Shown here: one piece after another, positions 61,401 to 64,000 of the stretch
How the letters are laid out: every line of letters begins with the position of its first letter
How positions within the stretch are numbered: position 1 is the stretch's first letter
Assembly: GCA_035041965.1 (NCBI GenBank)
Contig: JAPYMA010000106.1
Location: forward strand, 1 to 64,000
Reading direction: 5' to 3'
Length of the DNA stretch: 64,000 bases
Source: Anisakis pegreffii
Taxonomy: Eukaryota > Nematoda > Chromadorea > Rhabditida > Anisakidae
Notes under the pieces: model-generated
Seen by the model: only the letters and a program-made list of their open reading frames with translations
The model's database searches: none
What the model was told of the DNA's origin: nothing
Position numbers and translations under genes: made by a program

Positions 61401-63100
61401 TGCAACTTGACGACATTTCTGGAGTAATTCAAGCGGTATCAAACGATTCATAACTGACAAGTAAAATATGTTGTGCAAATAATAAATTCATATGAAATGA
61501 AGAAATTGCCTTCAGAAATGGTATAGGTGTCAATATTATGTATCAATGTGAAAAATATTTCACACAGGTGAGGGTGACTCTAAAGGAAATGAATCAATCA
61601 GATGAAAATAGCGATTGGGTGTGAAAGTGGCAATCAAGAGCATCAGTAATCGTTTGTAGTTCCAAAGAGACAGACATCTAGTTGAAGGTAACGAATAACG
61701 TAACATCAGTGGAAATAGTGTGAACATTAGGAAACGGCTGAGAATGAATCATTGAATCATTACTTAACACATTCGTACGAACGAACATTCATACAAATTA
61801 TCAGCATTAATCGAGGTTCGAATAATTACCCAGAACAGTTGTGTTCGAATATTTGCTGATGGCTTATAACACTACCAAAATAACGCTCTTCGATGTGTAA
61901 TGCTAACAAAGGCACTTTTCAAGCAATATTCACCAATTAACCTCACCATGCAAAAGCACTTTTCTACAATATTCCCACTAAGACGACAGCCCCGAAAACA
62001 GCCTTGAATGCTTGGAATGCTCAACATTTCTAATAAGTGTTCATCTGGTCGGATTTCTCGTTGATCAGTATGCAACGACCGTGTTCAACATGACTGAGGT
62101 TCATCTAGTTCTCCAGTCTTGACTGATAACGTTTCCAAGGGAATAGAAGTCACATAACGTTCCTCGCTGATCTTATTCTGTTACGCTGTGTAACTGAGCA
62201 GTTGAGAGGCAATCGTATGATGTGTTCAGAACGACTGACTGCATTATGAACGCTGATTTTGCTATAACTGATAATTCATCCATATAACGTCACTTCATCT
62301 TTAGATACCTTCAACTCGTTACGAATCTCCCTTTTTAATGAGTAATCAAGAAACGAAATCGCGAAATCGATAAACCCAACATACATTTAAAAAAAAAAAC
62401 GTTGATTTATGCAATATAAATAGAAGTTAAGTGAAATATTGCGAAGTACTCCGAGAACAGATATCTTTCGATACATGTGTAATCGACAACGTCGATAAGT
62501 ATGGAGGATTACAGCCAGCTTTGTGGTTGATTTAGTAAAAGCAATGGAACGGAGGATCGATGGAAACATGTGAAATAAGGAAAGTAGAGGCATATTCATT
62601 TTATTGTGGATGGATGTAAAGATAGAGGAGATATTTCGAGGATAACAAGCAGTAAAGAATGGGGAGAAGCTATCGATTGAGATAATATGAGAAGGATAAG
62701 AGTGGCATGAGAAGATTAAGGATTTCACAAATGCAGAGAATCAGTCAATTGTGATAGTATAAGGCTTAAGGAAAAAGCGATAAAACTCGATTGTCGAGAA
62801 TCAAACGATTTTAATGGTACGAATAAGGAATTTGCCTGGAAAACTAAATTTCCTCAACATTTCCGTATGCATTACTAGCCAAACGATACTGAAATTAACA
62901 AACATGATTTTAATAATATCAATAAAATACTAACGATAACAATCAAATGAATAAAAGAATCGATACTGAATTGAACTGGCAACAATAATTTGTGTGGATG
63001 GAATGATGAATGCACTCATGGATATTCGAAGAAAATGCTGAACCTAACAGATAAATTCACGGGAATTGGTGCTGATGTTATGAATCTGATAAAATGTCCA
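58430..63100. other. Upstream region of CLASP, no supported gene
   Basis: AT-rich sequence with scattered short ORFs, the longest a 149-codon minus-strand ORF at 60769-61218. None shows a domain, a convincing set of splice sites or homology I recognise. Promoter or 5' non-coding exons of CLASP may lie here. Confidence 0.5.
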
Positions 63101-63391
63101 TCAGATATTACAGGTGAATGAAAATTGCTTAACTGCCCTCAAACTGCTTTGAAATAACAGAACAGCTAGAACGATTCGGATGAATCGATCAAAGTAAACA
63201 ACAAGTGCAAATGAAAAGAGCACACCCAAACAAAAACGAATAAGATCAAAGATGAAATGCACTGGCAATTGTGAAGCGAAAGCAAAATCAGCTAATCCTA
63301 AGTGACTTGAAAACGGCAACGAGATAAACACCTCGAAGAAATAACACCAAAAACAAACAATCATCGATAATACCATCGATGAATCATTCAT
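63101..63391 (-). CDS. Hypothetical hydrophobic ORF, weakly GPCR-like
   Basis: A 96-codon open frame encodes a strongly hydrophobic protein. Residues 31-43 read LGLADFAFASQLP, like transmembrane helix 2 of rhodopsin-type receptors (LALADxxxxxxLP). Residues 64-74 read VVYFDRFIRIV, like the helix 3 DRY-x-x-IV motif. The spacing between the two is shorter than in typical receptors, and no other receptor exon is evident nearby. It could be one exon of a gene extending beyond the window, a decayed fragment, or chance in AT-rich DNA. I cannot assign a function. Confidence 0.2.
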   Translation of the reverse strand: MNDSSMVLSMIVCFWCYFFEVFISLPFSSHLGLADFAFASQLPVHFIFDLIRFCLGVLFSFALVVYFDRFIRIVLAVLLFQSSLRAVKQFSFTCNI

Positions 63392-64000
63392 ACACTCAAC
63401 AGGCTAATCATAACCTTTTATTAGCTTTCAATGTTTGATCAATAAAATGCACAGCAAATTGTTTGTAGCGTTTTCTCTGAAATAAAACACGATCGGCTGA
63501 ATGCAATATGATCGATTATGTTGCAGTTGATAAAATAATGAATCGGTCGTTATATTGTTTATATTTTCAAAACGCTTGAAGAAGATTAGTTGGATGATTG
63601 CTCAGACACTTCAACGAATCGATGAGATCTCTTGAAATTGTCAAACGGACGTGAATGGAGCAACAGCTAACTGAAGTCTTACACTACCATCAAATAATCG
63701 AAAATTTCTCTGAAAATATTTCTTTATTGTTATTTTTGACGACAATTAAACTAATGGACGATAGAATCACAGAAATTTTTATGGGAATTACGATAAAATG
63801 ATTGAATATTCATGTTTTAAAAAATAAATAAAGTAGCATTAATTAGACGGTATACGGGCATGCAATCGTAAGTACATGAGAAACGCAAGTCATAATAACT
63901 CGATTAGGTTGATTGATTTCGATCTAATTAATTGTTTCGATCATTTCAGATCATAACAAAAAATCTGACTGAAAGAATTAGTTTAAGAGTTCACAGATTA

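Noticed and set aside
62387..62728. 113-codon minus-strand ORF
   Set aside because: Low-complexity hydrophobic/Ser composition without a motif; no supporting context.

Overview
The window looks like nuclear DNA from a parasitic-type nematode. It is AT-rich. Its genes are split into many small exons with TTTTCAG-type acceptors and GTAAGT, GTTAGT or GTTCGT donors. Both recognisable genes have an acceptor-like site just upstream of the ATG, as expected for spliced-leader trans-splicing. The species cannot be fixed from the sequence alone; a Spirurina/ascarid-like worm is my inference.

Layout. (1) About 1-17320 is a satellite array of a 404-bp unit, roughly 43 copies. Each unit holds two related half-units of 163 and 241 bp. 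Copies are almost identical in the body, broken by indel-rich islands, and decay towards the right edge. An inverted satellite fragment lies just outside at about 17553-17615. (2) About 17320-18560 is a short transition zone with a 66-bp duplication. (3) 18629-31939 (+) is a roughly 34-35-exon gene for a UBE2O-type giant E2/E3 ubiquitin-conjugating enzyme, read exon by exon with matching splice phases except at one junction. (4) 31940-35690 lies between the genes and holds a 1.2-kb hAT-like non-autonomous element and small duplications. (5) 35692-58328 (-) is a 29-30-exon CLASP microtubule-associated gene (TOG1, TOG2, Ser/Arg linker, TOG3, C-terminal TOG-like domain; about 1,248 residues in my model). 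It contains one GC-AG intron and introns up to 4.7 kb that carry a GC-rich hAT-type MITE with a perfect 8-bp target duplication, a 54-bp perfect palindrome, a tRNA-like sequence and other small elements. (6) 58430-64000 is upstream sequence with no gene I can support; a weak membrane-protein-like ORF lies at 63101-63391.

The two genes converge tail to tail. One encodes a ubiquitylation enzyme and the other a microtubule plus-end regulator, and nothing in the sequence suggests a shared pathway. The most unusual items are the dimeric 404-bp satellite and its edge structure, the paired hAT-like insertions, the long perfect palindrome, the GC-AG intron, and the apparent loss of the canonical EB-binding SxIP motif in the CLASP linker.
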